The notes under the pieces are model-generated. The model had not been told where the DNA came from and ran no database searches. It saw nothing but the letters and a program-made list of their open reading frames with translations. From Nyssa sinensis (lineage: Eukaryota > Streptophyta > Magnoliopsida > Cornales > Nyssaceae): DNA of 64,000 bases. Numbering within the stretch: the first letter of the stretch is position 1; each line of letters begins with the position of its first letter. Below are positions 43,802-56,720 of this stretch, in pieces. The stretch covers positions 86,511-150,510 of the forward strand of contig VIRR01000484.1 of the NCBI GenBank assembly GCA_008638375.1, in the 5' to 3' direction. The position numbers were made by a program, and so were the translations under genes.

Positions 43802-46801
43802 CTAAGGCCTGGGTACAAGCTTCCCAGTTACATCCTTCAACCAATAAGTCGTGGATATGATGATCTTGGTTATCTTGTAAGGCTCTTCCCAATTAGGGGA
43901 GAGTTTTTCCATAGTGGGATCTTTGGTGTTTAGGAACACCCTTCTTAAGACAAGATCCCCAATTTGAAAATTGACAAGTTTTAACCCCTTGTTAAAGCAT
44001 TTAGCCATTTTTTGTTGGTATGCCTTGGTCCTGATCCGAGCTTGTTCACATTTCTCTTCAAGCAGATCCAGATTTTCCACGAGCAGTTGTTTGTTAGTCC
44101 CTTGGTCAAAGTAGTCCATCCTAAGGGTCGGCATGCCAATTTGACAAGAATGACTACCTCGGTGCCGTAGGCAAGGGAGAACGACATTTTTGCAATTGGG
44201 GTTCTTCTAGTAATTCAGTAGGCCCAAAGTACTCCAGGGAGTTCCACCCATCTTTCTTGGCCTCCTTCAACCTTTTCTTAATGGCCTCGAGAATAGTGGG
44301 GTTGGTGACCTCGGCTTGCCCATTAGCTTGGGGATGCCCTGGTGAGGAAAAGTGATGACTGATGTGCAGGTTTTTACAGAACTTCTCGAACACCTTCCTA
44401 GCAAACTTTGTACCATTATCTGAAATGATGACGCAGGGTATACCGAACTTGCAAATTATATTTTTCTATTTGAAGTTCTTCACTTCCACCTCTGTGATAT
44501 GAGGTAATGGTTTAGCCTCTGCCCATTTGGAAAAGTAGTCGATGGAGACTAGCAGGAATCTCCTGTTCTGAGGGGCCTTTGGCAATAGCCCTATAATGTC
44601 CATTCCCCATTGAGCGAACGACCAAGGACCGGTGATTGAGATAAGCTCAAGATGAGGTCGATGCTAGTATAAAGCAAATCGTTGACATTTGTCACACCTC
44701 TGGACATATTCTTTAGCTTGTTTTAACATGTCGGGCCAGTAGTAGCCTTTAGTCAATGCTTGATAGGCTATGGTCCTGTCACTATTGTGGTTGCCATAAA
44801 TCCCTTCATGTATCTCAGCTAGGATATAACAGGACTCTTCTGGAAATAAGCACCGCAAGAGGGGTTACGTGTAAGACCTTTGGTAAAGCTTTCCTTTTAG
44901 GACTAGATACCGAGCTGCCTTAATCTGAATCCTTCTAGCCTGATTTTGTCCTCTTAAAGCAGCCCTTCCCTTAGATACTGGATGATGGGAGTCATTTAGT
45001 CTTGAATTTGTTCTGAAATTCGAAAGGACTGTATTTCCTTAATGTTCGGCTTTGATTGGTAATAGATTTTCACCGTTAAATCTCTTTCAAGCTTGAGATA
45101 GCCCTAGAGTTTTGGCTTTTTTCAATCTTCTGAATGGTGAGTTTATGGAAAGACAGATTTAGTGATTCCACTAGCTCTGAATATCTGATCATCCTGTTAT
45201 CCTTGGTGGAAAATTCTCCCAAGGCTTGGCTTACCACAAGTTGAGAGTCAGAAAATGCTTCAAGACTCAGAGCTTCGCATTGCAAGGCTAGCTTCATCCC
45301 AATGATAAATGCTTTATATTCAGCTTCGTTATTAGAGGCTCTGAACCTCAAGCTAACTGCTTTCTTAATTACGATTACATTGGGGGACTGAAGTACTATG
45401 CCCACTCTTGAACCTCTGTCGGTGGATGAATCATCAATGTAAAGTTATCATACCGTAGTGGCTTAAGCTTTAGCATATAGTGCTGAAGTGAACTCTGCTA
45501 CAAAGTCTGCTAGTGCCCGCCTTTTGATAGAGGTCCGTGGTACATAAGATATGTCAAATTCTCCTAACTCTACTAACCATTTTATCAGTCATCCTAAAAC
45601 TTCAGGCTTATGTAGGACTGATTTCAAAGGATATGACATAAGGATTATGATGGGATGGGCCTGAAAATAAGGTCTGAGCTTCCGAACAGGTATCACCAAG
45701 GCTAAGGCTAGTTTCTCAATCTCATAATATCTCGTCTTAGTGTCCAGAAGCGCCTTGCTAACATAAAAGACAGGCCTCTGAATCCCCTTGTCTTCCCTGA
45801 CTAATGCAGAGCTGATGGCATTTTCTAACACGACTAAGTATAGGAGTAATTTTTCTCCCTATACTGGTTTTAAAAAAAGTTCAGGGGAAGCCAAATATTT
45901 CTTAAGCTCTTGGAAAGCTTTTTTTGTATTCAGGGGTTTAGTCTAGGGACTCACTCCCCTTCAAGGCTTTAAAGAAAGGGAGGCATCGGTCCATAGATTT
46001 AGAGATGAATATGTTCAGAGCTGCTATCCTTTCGTTCAGGCCCTAGATATCCTTCTTGGTTTTCGGTGACTCTAGTTCGATCAGAGCTTTGATCTACAAA
46101 GGATCTACCTCAATTCCTTTTTGAGAAACCAAAAAACCCAAGAATTTCCCTTTGGTGATTCTGAAGGTACACTTTAAGGGGTTCAGCTTCATCCTATGTT
46201 GCCTCAAGATGTTAAATGTTTGGCTTAAGTGCTGGATGTGGTCATTCTTTCGAATGCTTTTGACTAGCATGTCGTCGATGTAAACCTTCATTATGTCTCT
46301 AATTTGGGAGCCAAACATCTTGTTTACCAGACATTGGTACATGGCTATAGTGTTCTTCAGACCGAACAACATCACTCTATAACAATAAAGACCTCGTTCC
46401 GATATGAAGGCAGTCTTCTCCTAGTTTAGAGGATACATCTGAATCTGATTGTACCCAGAGTAAGCATCCATGAAACTCATGAGCTCGTGTTCTACGGTGG
46501 CATCAACAAGTTGATCAATCCTAGGAAAAGAAAAGTTATCCTTGGGACAAGATTTGTTTAGGTCGATGTAGTTAACGCAAACCATCCACTTTTCATTCTT
46601 CTTTTTGGCAAGAACTGTGTTGGCAAGCCATTCTGTATAGAACACTTCCCTTATCATTCTAATATTTAACAACCTCTGAACTTTTTCGTTGATGATGTTA
46701 TGGCTTTCAGGGGCGAACGTTCTCCTTTTTTGTCTTATCGGAGGATAGTCTGGGTCCGTTATTAACTTATGAGGGATAAGGTTAGGATCTATTCCCTCCA
46801 T
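43802..46801 (-). pseudogene. Gypsy-3 pol, degenerate
   Basis: RT lies at about 46094-46801 (MSFMDAYSGYNQIQM; YIDDMLVKS intact), RNase H at 45589-45831 (FYVSKALLDTKTRY), the second RNase H at 45076-45405, and the integrase finger at 44664-44858 (HEGIYGNHNSDRTIAYQ...CDKCQRF). The integrase core and C-terminus are at 43802-44460 (SPGHPQANGQAEVTN; LSPNWEEPYKI). The pieces are in several frames with internal stops. Confidence 0.9.
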
Positions 46802-47071
46802 ATATTTTTTCTCCCAAGTAAATACTGACAGATTACTTTTTACGAATTCAACAATTTCCCCTTGCTCAGAGGAAGATAGAGTTGAGTCAATCTATAGATA
46901 CCTTTCCTCCTTTTTAGTGCTGACGAGAACTTTGATGGGCTCCTCTATTGGTTTGACCATGTTGTTCCTTCCCTTGGGGCTTAATGGCTCATCAATTTTA
47001 GAGGGGCACTCCTCTGCCTCATGAAGGTCGGAAGGTGAAGAACTCCCCCCTTCATGAGGGTACTGTGATTG

Positions 47072-47548
47072 CTATCTGGAGGCTTTTTCCTTTAATGCGA
47101 GAGCATGGCATTCCCAGGTGATGGGCTGACAGCCCTTGATGGGGAAGACCTTGTCATTCTGAACATGCTTCAAGCATTGATGGAGGGTTGAAGTGACTGC
47201 TCCCATCTGATAGAGCCAGGGCCTCCCAATGATAACGTTACAAGGGGATTTAAAGTCTAAGACCATGTACTCAGAGATTAGTGTCTTCTGTCTGTCCCCT
47301 TTACCCGTTGTGGTCGGGAGGTTTATTTTTCCCAATGGGGTGCTGAGGTTTCCAGTGAATCCCACCATTACAGTGGTGGTAGCTCTAATGTTGTTGGGGT
47401 TGAGCTTAATTTGTTTGAAGGGTTTATAGAACAGTACGTTGGTGGAGCTCTCCATATCCACAAGAACCCTTTTGATCTCGAAGTTGGCAATTTTGAACGA
47501 AATGATGAGAGTATCGCTGTGGGGGCAATGAATCCCAGCAAGGTCCAA
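47072..47548 (-). pseudogene. Gypsy-3 protease segment
   Basis: The 158 open residues match the Gypsy-1 protease (FEIKRVLVDMESSTNVLFY; VIIGRPWLYQMGAV). The DTG active-site triad is changed to DME, so it is inactive. It ends in TAG followed by CAATCA at 47072, aligned with the Gypsy-1 protease stop. Confidence 0.88.
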
Positions 47549-47631
47549 TTAAAAAAACTGGATATGAGGTCCCAACTTCATCTTCTTTTCAATGGTTGAG
47601 ATCTGGAGGACATGTAGTTTTTCCCTTGCCT

Positions 47632-49430
47632 TTAGAGCATACCTTTTTCTAGCTCGGTTAGACATTCTCGTCGTCGTATTGTCAACATTGAGAAAAAAGA
47701 TGACTTGATTTTTTTGGCACGGTTGATCATTTCAAACCTCCCTTTGCTTAGGCCTCTATTTTTGCCTTCTTTGTGGTGGTTTGTCGTCAAGGGGTTCTGC
47801 CTCCCGTCTTGCCGGGCGAACTCTCTCAATCGTCCTCTTCTGATGAGATGTTCTATCTCTTACTTGAGAGCTCTGCATTCGTCGGTGGTGTGCCTATGTT
47901 CCTTGTGGAAATCACAGTACTTGTTTTGATTTCTGGTATTGGGGTTGTTCTTTAGCGACTCTGGCCACTTTAAGTTTTCATGAATCTAGATTTGTTGGAC
48001 TATATGAGTGAGGGAGGCATTCAGAAGGGTAAAAGCTCCGTACCTTCTAGAATTAGGATTGTTCTAGGTTCTGGATGCCGTTATCTTGTCAGGGCTCTTG
48101 ATCCTCTTCTTGTTAGTGCTGGTGTCCATTTTTTAAACATGCTCATCTTTCTAAGCCTGTTCTTTTGCCTTTCGGAAGGACATCTTTATATCTTCAAGGT
48201 TTATGTACTTTCGAGCTCATTTCATGAGTGTCACCATGTCGATGGGATGACTCTTGTTCAAGGAATCTTGAAAGCGTCCAAGCCCAAGGCCAGAGGTAAA
48301 GGTTGCCACTAGGAAGCTTGGGCTATAATTGGTTATCTCCTTAAGCTCGGTATTAAAATAAGCAATGTAATCCTGAAGTGACTATTCTTTGCTTGCTTCA
48401 TAGTTAACAGGAATTCTAGCCCTTTTCTTAACTTTTTGCTGGTCAGGAATCAATCAAGAATTGCCTACTGAACTCATAGAAATTGTTGATCGATTCTTGG
48501 GGGAGGTTGTGGAACCACTTTAGAGCGGTAACTTTGAGGCTCATCACGAAAGTTCGGCACATGAAAGTGTCAGTAACCCCATGTAGAGCCTATACTAGTA
48601 ATGAAATAGATGGTCCCCAAGGTCCTCAAACCCGTCGTAGAGGGTGAAATTTGGGACAACGAATTTCTTTGGCCGCTCATCTGTCATTATAGTAGAGGTG
48701 AATGGCGTCGAAAACCTCCCGAGCAACTTCTCTAGCTCGTCTTGCTCTAGAGGAGCGTGGAACCCTCTGGTAAAGATGGTTTATTCTTGGGAGTCTGTTA
48801 TTTCTTCTGCCCTTTAAGGGACTTTGGGCAAGACTTATTGTGGGTTTGGGACCCGCTATTGCCTCTGTCCTGCACTTTTAGACCCTAGATTCAGGGGATG
48901 AGTTTGTCTGATATTAGCAGGAGGGCGTTTCCCTCCCAAGACTAGGGGAGTCGGTGCCTCTAGAGGTTGGAACTCTTATGGTGCCGGATCGGCTCCCGAA
49001 GCTACTGGAGTAGGGATCCTCGTTCTACTTGGTAATGGACAGCTAAGTGAAAAATGAGCATCCCTCTCCTTACTATTGTTGACGCCTAGGGGTCAGCCCC
49101 CATATGGGTGGTACCATGGGGGTGTATCAGCTGCATGTTGGGGATCTCTTCGTTGGGAGATGCTCCGCTCATGGCGGTGGCAGGAGGCTGAGCTCCTTTG
49201 TGGGTAACGTTGGTAAGAGGGGGAGGAGAGATATTGCTCCACTGGTTGTGGGCCATCGAAGCTAGAGCTTGTGACATGGCAACAAGTTGTTCTTGTACCT
49301 GATCAGATTGTCGTTGAATCCGATCAAGCTGCTGTTGTAAGTGATTGGGTGTTTGCCCCTTTCCTCTTCCAGTATGAAGTTAATTTTGGGGGTTTTGAGA
49401 ATTCTTTCTAGGACAAATATTGGGAGCCAT
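47632..49430 (-). pseudogene. Gypsy-3 gag, degenerate
   Basis: The ATG at 49430 begins MAPN like Gypsy-1. Fragments match the Gypsy-1 Gag in order (Gln-rich N-terminus at about 49080-49400, Gag domain at about 48300-48700, zinc-knuckle region near 47870-47930). Several stops and frameshifts break it. Confidence 0.8.
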
Positions 49431-49503
49431 TACCTTTTTAGAAGAAAAAGACAGAGGATTTGTTACTTTCAAAGAAAAAAGTTAGCAAGAACGATTATCG
49501 TTC

Positions 49504-49518
49504 CCACATATGGCGCCA
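49504..49518 (-). other. Gypsy-3 primer binding site
   Basis: The minus strand reads TGGCGCCATATGTGG, three bases after the LTR. It is in the same place as in Gypsy-1 and shares TGGCGCC. Confidence 0.7.
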
Positions 49519-49521
49519 AAC

Positions 49522-50019
49522 TGATGTTGCACTTTCTGATCAAAGGGACTTCTGTCCTTCATTACCGGCCAAGAATTCAAAATTAGAGGGTGGTAAATTA
49601 AACGTCAATTGAAAGCATATTTTAGGGCTTTATTTATAGCCTGAAGATCTCCTAAGTTGAGTAGGATTCGAAGCTATAAAAGTAGGGATTTGAAGATATC
49701 CGGAGATGGTAGTTGCCATATTGAACTCTGTTTCCTTATTTTGAAGTCGATAGGGCATGAAAGACGATGACCAGTTCAGGATCCCATGGAAGGTGGTGAT
49801 CAGTTCGGGATCCCTTCTTGTAGATACTTTACAACTTTAGCTATAGAGGTAGGGCTGAAGGTTTTGCGTCATTCTGAACAAAGCATATCTGAATCCTATG
49901 TGCTTGTCTAATCTGGATAACTCTGCATCATTTAGAATCTTTTCTTGACCTGTACATGGAAAAGCTCTGCACATACATGTGTCACGTTTTGGCTAGATTT
50001 GTCACTTTATGGTATATCA
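49522..50019 (-). repeat. Gypsy-3 5' LTR
   Basis: It starts TGATGTTGCACTTTC and ends TTTATGGTATATCA, the same ends as the Gypsy-1 LTRs, and shares cctaagttga(g/t)taggattcg with them. Confidence 0.88.
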
Positions 50020-50425
50020 CTATCATTACAGTCCTTTTATATCACTAGAATTCTTAATGTTTTTTGGTTGAGTTTATAAATTTTCAATTAATTCACACAC
50101 ACACACACAATATTGACGTATGTGCACTTTTGCTTTTGTTCAATTATACGAATTGATGTGGCTTGGTGTTCACTAATTATAAACGTTTATACAATAATAG
50201 TGAGGCTAAATATATAATTAATTAAGTAAAGTTTCACGAAAATATTAATTAAAAAAATAATATTCCAACATAATTAAATTGAATAACATGAAAACTAATG
50301 TTGGTTTCATAGAAATTAAATTAATGCAGGGGGAATATTATATAGATAACAAAAACTAATACTTTTTATTTGATTTATTTTAAATTATCTTAGATTTAGA
50401 AATTAGTTTATTGTTGCCTATTTGA

Positions 50426-50463
<38 letters not shown>

Positions 50464-52133
50464 TCTACTATTCTTATTAGTAATATTTGGTTGTATAAAA
50501 TTTTTTATATTATTTTAATTAGTATAATAAATTAATTTGTTAATTCACTATTGGCCATTTTTCTATACCATCTATCGATTTCATCTACTTTCTCATTTTT
50601 AGATAATATAGCTTCTAATCAAAGCATTATAACTAAATATAGTGGGTTTAAGCCTGATGATCTCCAATTCTTTCACCAAAAAAAATACCTTTAATTACTT
50701 TTGACATTTTCTTCTGAAAAATCAATTCTACCAACCTAGCATTCTAACTTCTAAGATCAGGAATGACATTCTTATTCTCCATTTGAGTCCAAATCTCCTC
50801 ACCATAAACAAGCCAATTAATTCCATAACAAACAACCATTGATTAAATACTCTAAAAAGGCATTTTCATATCCCATTAGTTTCTTCATTAATCTTGTGTA
50901 ATCACTTCTCAATAACCATAATTCAATTCTCTCAAAAGAAAAAAATATTAATTATATTGTAACTTCCCGCATGACTAACATTGAACCAAAATTAAATTGT
51001 ATAGATAATCTAATTGTATTTAAGAAAGTAATTAATTATTGGAAAGTCCCTGAAAATAAGTGTTTAAAGTCTAAAGTCCAAAGATAAACATTTTAACCCT
51101 AAAATTCCCTGCCTATTAAAACTTTGTTGATTTAGGTCCACAGTAACTTACGTCCCAATGTGCTTTTTTTTTTAAAAAAAAAACAAAATTGCCCATTTTG
51201 TCATCGATTTCCTCTATTATTCACACGACTTTCTTGGATTCAGATTTGGAAGTCTTCTTCTTTTTTTGGCTTGCTTTTTTGTTGATTCTCAGTGTATTTC
51301 CTTCTTTCACCAAGTTTCCTATTTTGAATGGAGGTTGTTTATAAGGTTTTTGTAGTTGAAAGTTGCTGGATTGGTTCAAGTTTGTGATGTATTTCCTTTT
51401 TTCAACGTGTTTACTATTTTGATTGGAGCTTGTTTCTAGAGCTTTTAGAGTTGGAAGTTTTTGGATTGGTTGAAGTTTGTGATTTATTTTGATCGAAGCT
51501 TTGTGTTGTGGAGTCAAAACATTGTGTTGAGATCATCATTGCTGTGTTCGATCCTTTTGTTTGCATGATCAAATCTAGAACAATTTCGAGTTCGATCCTT
51601 CTACTTGCGTAAATTGATCATTTTGGTGAGTTTGATTTGATTGTATTTAGTTATTTGTTGATTTTTTTATTTTTGTGTGTTTTTTCTAATTGTATAGAAA
51701 TTCTCTATTTTTTCTCTTTCAGTTTTGTTTTATTTGTATATTAATAGTTTTTTTATTGTTTTTGTGTATGTTCAGGTATGTTAAAATTCACATAAAATGC
51801 AAATTTCTCTATTTTCTTTTGTGTTTTGTATGCTATAGAAATTATTTCTTATTTATGTTTAGATTCTCTCTTTTGTGTTTTGTGTGTTCATCAGTGAAAC
51901 GGAAAGTTATTTGTTAATTTTGTTTTTCTGTTTGTTAATTAGTTAAAAGGAAAGTTCTCTGTTTGTCATTTAGTTACCTTGGATTTTTATCTCTATTTTG
52001 TATATATCACTAACAGAAAATTTGCCTCTGTTTATTTTATTTTATTTTTTGGTGAGTCATTGTTAGATAATTTTTTGTTTTGTTTGCATTTGTTAATCTA
52101 AATTAATTTTTTTCATCTGTTTTTTCAAGTGAG
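50020..52133. other. AT-rich spacer and probable 5' part of a MULE
   Basis: Up to about 51150 only AT-rich sequence with CA (50096-50111) and TG/TA (50427-50463) runs is seen. At about 51291-51483 a unit of roughly 96 bp is tandemly duplicated (gtatttccttctttcaccaag.../gtatttccttttttcaacgtg...). The T-rich stretch 51600-52130 may be the leader or intron of the transposase gene that follows. Confidence 0.55.
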
Positions 52134-54455
52134 ATGGATAGTAATGTGATGTTGATGGCTAGAAATGGAGGTTTCACATGTGTTTGGAAGTTGTTTCCAA
52201 ATTCTAAATTTGGTAGATTTGGTAGATTTTGTTTGTTTGAAGTGGAATCGTATTAGACAAGAGAATATTTCTTTCTATTATTGTTTAGTTGGTCATCCCA
52301 AGTATATTTTGGAGAATGAGAATGACTTTTCTAATATGGTGGCTTTGGTTTGTAGATTATGTGTTGGTTGTGTTGATGTGTTTGTTATTGAAGATTTTAG
52401 TTGTATTGATGTTGAAGAGGTTAGTGATGTTAGTAAGGTTGATGATTTGGTGTTAAGACTGTATTGGTAATACTGATGTTGAAATAGATTTATTACCAAA
52501 ATTTTGTAGTCTTACAGAGAAAAATTTTTTGTGTTCTAATTGGGTGCAATAGATATCAAATGCTACTCAAGTGTTTGAAGGCGGAGTCATTGAATTCCAT
52601 TAGGTTTTGTGCAAATATGTAATTGAAGTTGGGTTTAAGTTTCGGTATGTGAAAAATGATAAAGTTAGGGTTACTACTGAGTGTTGTTTTAAGGATTCAA
52701 AAAGTTGTTTATGGCACCTGCATGGATTAGTGGAGAAGTCTAATGGTTTTTTTTTTTTTTTACATCAGGACGCTGAATAATATTCATACATATGGTGTTG
52801 TAGTTCATACTTCTTAGAATAAATGGATTACGTCAGGTATTACTGGGGATGTTATTATTGATCAAGTTCAAGGAAAGCCATTGACTCGTCCTATTGGCGT
52901 TGTTCAAGATTTCAAAAAGAATTATGGTCTTGATATTACTTATCATAATGTATGGTTGGGTGTTGAAAAGGCTAGGAAGCAGGTGTGTGGAGATGATGAT
53001 TCATCATTTGATTAGTTGTGATGGTTTGTGCATGAAGCTTTGAGAATGAATCCTGGCAGCCATTTTGAACTTGAGTATGCGGATGAGAATAGACGTTTTA
53101 GGAGATTTTTTTTATTTTTTTTGCAACTTGTATTCATGGATTGAAGTATTATTGCCCTATGTTATTTTTAGATGGTACATTTCTTAAAGATAGATATAAG
53201 AGAATTTTACTTGTTGCAATAGCAAAATATGAGAATCAAGGTAAGCGTTACTGTTTGGGAGTCAGGGAAAATTCCCTGTCACTGAATATAGAGAACTTTA
53301 TCTGTTTGTATTTAGTGATAGCGTATTTTTGATGTTTTAGTTTTTATTTTTATTCCTTTATTTTTAGTTGTATTATGGTTTTATAATTCCTTTTTTTTTG
53401 TTATGTTTTTTAGGTTTGTTTCATGTTACTTTTGCGATTGTTGACTCAGAAAATGAAGAAAATTAGCATTGGTTTTGTGAGATATTATTTGAAGTAGTTG
53501 GAAGTGATCGTGTTTTGACCTTTATTTCAGATTGTAATAAAGGTCTTATAGATTTTATTTGAGGTGTTTTCCTTAACTACCACCATGGCTTTTGTTTGCA
53601 TCACCTGAAGGCAAATCTTAGGGATAATTTGGCTGGTTTTAACAAAAATTTCAAGAAACATATAGTGTTTAAATTTTAGGAATGTGCTTATGTTCCAACT
53701 TACCCATTGTTCAATAATAAGTTAGAGGAATTAAAGGTTAAGGGTAAGAAGAGTATGGTAAAGTTTTTGAGTGATTTGCCATTTGAGAATTTGTCGAATG
53801 TTTATTTTAGAAGGCGATAATATGGTAAAATGTGTTCAAATGCAGTAGAGTCGTTTAATAATCAGATTCGTGAGGCTCGCCATCTTTTGATATTGAATAT
53901 GGTCGACACTATTTAAGTGAAGATCATGACTCAAATGTCTAAGATGAGAGTCTATTGTCGTAGATGGCATAGACAGTTATGTCTAATAATGGAGTTAAAA
54001 GTTGTATTTTTGTAGTTGAGGCTGGTAAGTTGTAAGTTGTTAGCTAGTCATCAAACAAGGTGTTTGAAGTTCATTCACATCCATCTGCAGTTGTTGACAT
54101 TAGTGATTGGAGTCGTTCTTATTATTAGTGGCAGATTAATAGTCTTCCATGTTTGCATGCTATTACTGCAATTGAGAAGAGTGCTAGAAACATTTTTGAT
54201 TTTGTAGATCCATACTTCTATGTTGCCAGTTATATGGAAGCTTATTCAAAGTCAACATTTCCCATTTATATAATTAAGAAGCTGGAGTTCTGATTTGAAG
54301 ATGTCATTGTCTTGCCCCTTTTATGGAGAAAACAACGTGGTAAACCAAGAAATAATAGAATTCATTCTAGATGTTAAAAAATTAGGGAGATAAGGTGTAG
54401 TAAATGTGGTCGAACATGCGGCCATAATAGAAAGACATGTAAGGATGCTTTGTAA
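52134..54455 (+). pseudogene. Mutator-like (MULE) transposase, degenerate
   Basis: From the ATG at 52134 several frames together resemble a plant MULE transposase. In order they show an N-terminal MuDR-type region (KSCLWHLH-like, about 52690), VVQDFKKNYGLDITYHNVWL, and the MULE catalytic region with KYYCPMLFLDGTFLKDRYK (53130-53200), VDSENE (53445), FISDCNKGLIDF (53520) and HHGFCLHHLKANLRDNLAGF (53583-53640). A degraded SWIM zinc finger (54100-54175) and a C-terminal zinc knuckle, CSKCGRTCGHNRKTC (54390-54440), follow. Stops (for example 53561-53563), frameshifts and two poly-T insertions (52748-52761, 53110-53120) make it non-functional. Terminal inverted repeats were not found by eye. Confidence 0.85.
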
Positions 54456-54863
54456 AAATATATTTTTTGAATTATTGAATTTTAATTTTGATAGTTTGAT
54501 TCAAGTAAAGTCATTATTTTTGTACATTTTATATTTGATTAAAAAAGCATTAATATTTTTTCATTTATTGCTCAGTTTTTAATTTTGGGTTGATGATACA
54601 AACTTTTTGAATTATTTGTTCTATATAGTGACAGAGACATTTTTTTCTATTGGTTATGGTTTGTGTGGATGATGCACTAACATAGGCAATTCTCTGTTTT
54701 TTATTTTTGTGTTCAAGTTATTTTTATATAAATGTTTGTGTTTGATATTAGTTGTTTGTAGTTGGTTGAATAATTAAAAATTTTGAAAATATAAATTTGT
54801 TAAATGAATTTCTCTATTTATATCTTTGTTTTATGTTGAGGATGGAATCACAGTAATTTTTAA
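54456..54863. other. AT-rich spacer after the MULE
   Basis: No feature is recognised; it may be the 3' terminal part of the MULE. It is cut by copy C at 54864. Confidence 0.5.
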
Positions 54864-55137
54864 TGTAAAGATCAAATATTTTGGAATAATTTTTTTTTTA
54901 ATAAGGTAATATTCGAATTTCTTTAAATCTTGTTTACGTTTAATTTAATTAGATCACATTATGTGAATGTATGTTATTAGTATTAAATCTACATGTGTAT
55001 ATGTGAATATGTGTAAGAGTATGAGTATGTGTAACTAAGTGTGTGTGTGTATATATATATATATTTATATGTATATTATATTACACACACACACACACTT
55101 ACATGCTGCTGCACACACAATTTGGGGCACCCATGCT

Positions 55138-55168
<31 letters not shown>

Positions 55169-55327
55169 GCATGAAAACCAAAAAAAAAAAATACAAACAA
55201 GCATTGAATGCAAAGAAAGGGGAAAAGAAAGAAATAGGGAAGGAAGTCAGAAAATGGGGGCTGCTGGTTGTGTGTGTTAGTAAATGTGCAGGTGTATGCA
55301 GTGTACAGTGTATACGTATATGTGTGT

Positions 55328-55372
<45 letters not shown>

Positions 55373-55494
55373 CTAGCTCATTGAGTGCAACAGGCATATG
55401 ATTTCTAGATCTTCTTTATGTGCATAAGTGTGGCGTGTGGTTTTTGAGAAATCAGAGGTGATCATGAGTGGGGTGGAGTCAAGAAGGTAGAGAG

Positions 55495-55530
<36 letters not shown>

Positions 55531-56419
55531 AGTTGTGATATATATCTTTTCTTCATACTTGTATGCGAGAGAGCTAGAGAGAAAAACAGAAGGAGGGAAA
55601 GCAAGTGAGGAACTGAGAGCAACAGGGGGATTTAGAAGATTCAAGAGGGGAGAAAATCAGAAAGGGGAGAGGTACTGCAACCCCAAAGAAACCCAAGAAA
55701 GGAGGTGAGTTGACTCATTTCTAGTTTTAATTTTTAGAAGCATGATAAATTAGTTTAAATGTAAGATCTTGCTAAGCATGAAACAAGAAAAATAATGCAA
55801 GAAAAATCAAATGAAATGGTTGAAGAATCAGTTGGCAATGCTGAGTTGCAGGTTTATACCATTTTTAGTTTCCAATATTTTATGCTTATAAACTTAATTA
55901 AATGACCTAGGTGTAGTTCTATGAATTTCAGAAAACTTTTGGAACAAGATTGGGTTCAAAACGGTGGGTGAATATACTAGAATCCTAAGAGAATACCTTG
56001 GCCGAAAAATTGAGAGGGAGGAAGTTGGGGGCTGTTTCATTGGGCTAGGGAGACTCAAAACTATATCAAAATGTTTTAAAAACATGTTAGGATAAATTAG
56101 GAACAAAAACAGCTTCGAAAACACAGGAAAAATGGGGTTTTAAAACCTTGTTTTCGCGGGTTCCGGTCACCGTCACCGGAGGGGGTGACCGGAGAAAGCT
56201 GGAGCCCTGCCGGAAAGTCATTAAGGCGCTGAGGATTGGGCCTTTTGTTTAAAACCCTTGGGCTGCTGAATTGGGCCTTTCTTTTTTTTAAATCCTTGGG
56301 CCTCTATTATTCTTTTTAAACCAGTGGGCTTCTTAAGTCATTGGGCCTCAATGGGTTAGGCCTGACTGCTTTAGTTAAAAAGGGGTTTTAAAAAGAAAAT
56401 AAGTGAAAAGGGGGAAAAA

Positions 56420-56521
56420 GGTAGGAATTGAGGCTAGGAAGTTTTGAACCATGGACGCATAGGAAGGGAAGCCAAGCCTTAACCACTGGGACAATTACCA
56501 ACCATGGTAACCAACACGCCC

Positions 56522-56559
<38 letters not shown>

Positions 56560-56684
56560 TAATATATAAAATGAAAAAAAAAGGGGGTGCCCAGCACCTT
56601 GGCAGGATTCGAACTCAGAACCTAAGGGAACAGTGAGGAGCTTATGGCCAGTGGGACAGTTACCAACCGTGGTGACTAATTCCC

Positions 56685-56719
<35 letters not shown>

Positions 56720-56720
56720 G
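56420..56720 (-). repeat. Duplicated tRNA-like modules in copy C
   Basis: Two diverged modules of about 140 bp each pass from a G-rich/A-rich start through (t/a)cca(g/a)tgggaca(a/g)ttaccaacc and end in ccccaaaatatatat. Read on the minus strand the second contains GAGTTCGAATCC (56605-56616), a good B-box match. No cloverleaf can be folded by eye. Confidence 0.6.

Larger units (their letters stand above)
43639..50019 (-). mobile_element. Decayed Tat-type gypsy element with only its 5' LTR (Gypsy-3)
   Basis: In minus-strand order it has a 498-bp LTR (49522-50019), primer binding site, gag (to about 47630), protease, RT, RNase H, second RNase H, integrase, and a short spacer with two or three units of the ccagacctg repeat. 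It ends at 43639 without the antisense gene or 3' LTR. Domain order and sequence match Gypsy-1. Stops and frameshifts occur throughout, so it is much older. Confidence 0.92.

Noticed and set aside
40698..50019. Pairing of the LTR at 40698-41302 with that at 49522-50019 as one element
   Set aside because: The left LTR has its own GTTTT target duplication on both sides, differs clearly in length and sequence, and lacks a polypurine tract next to it.
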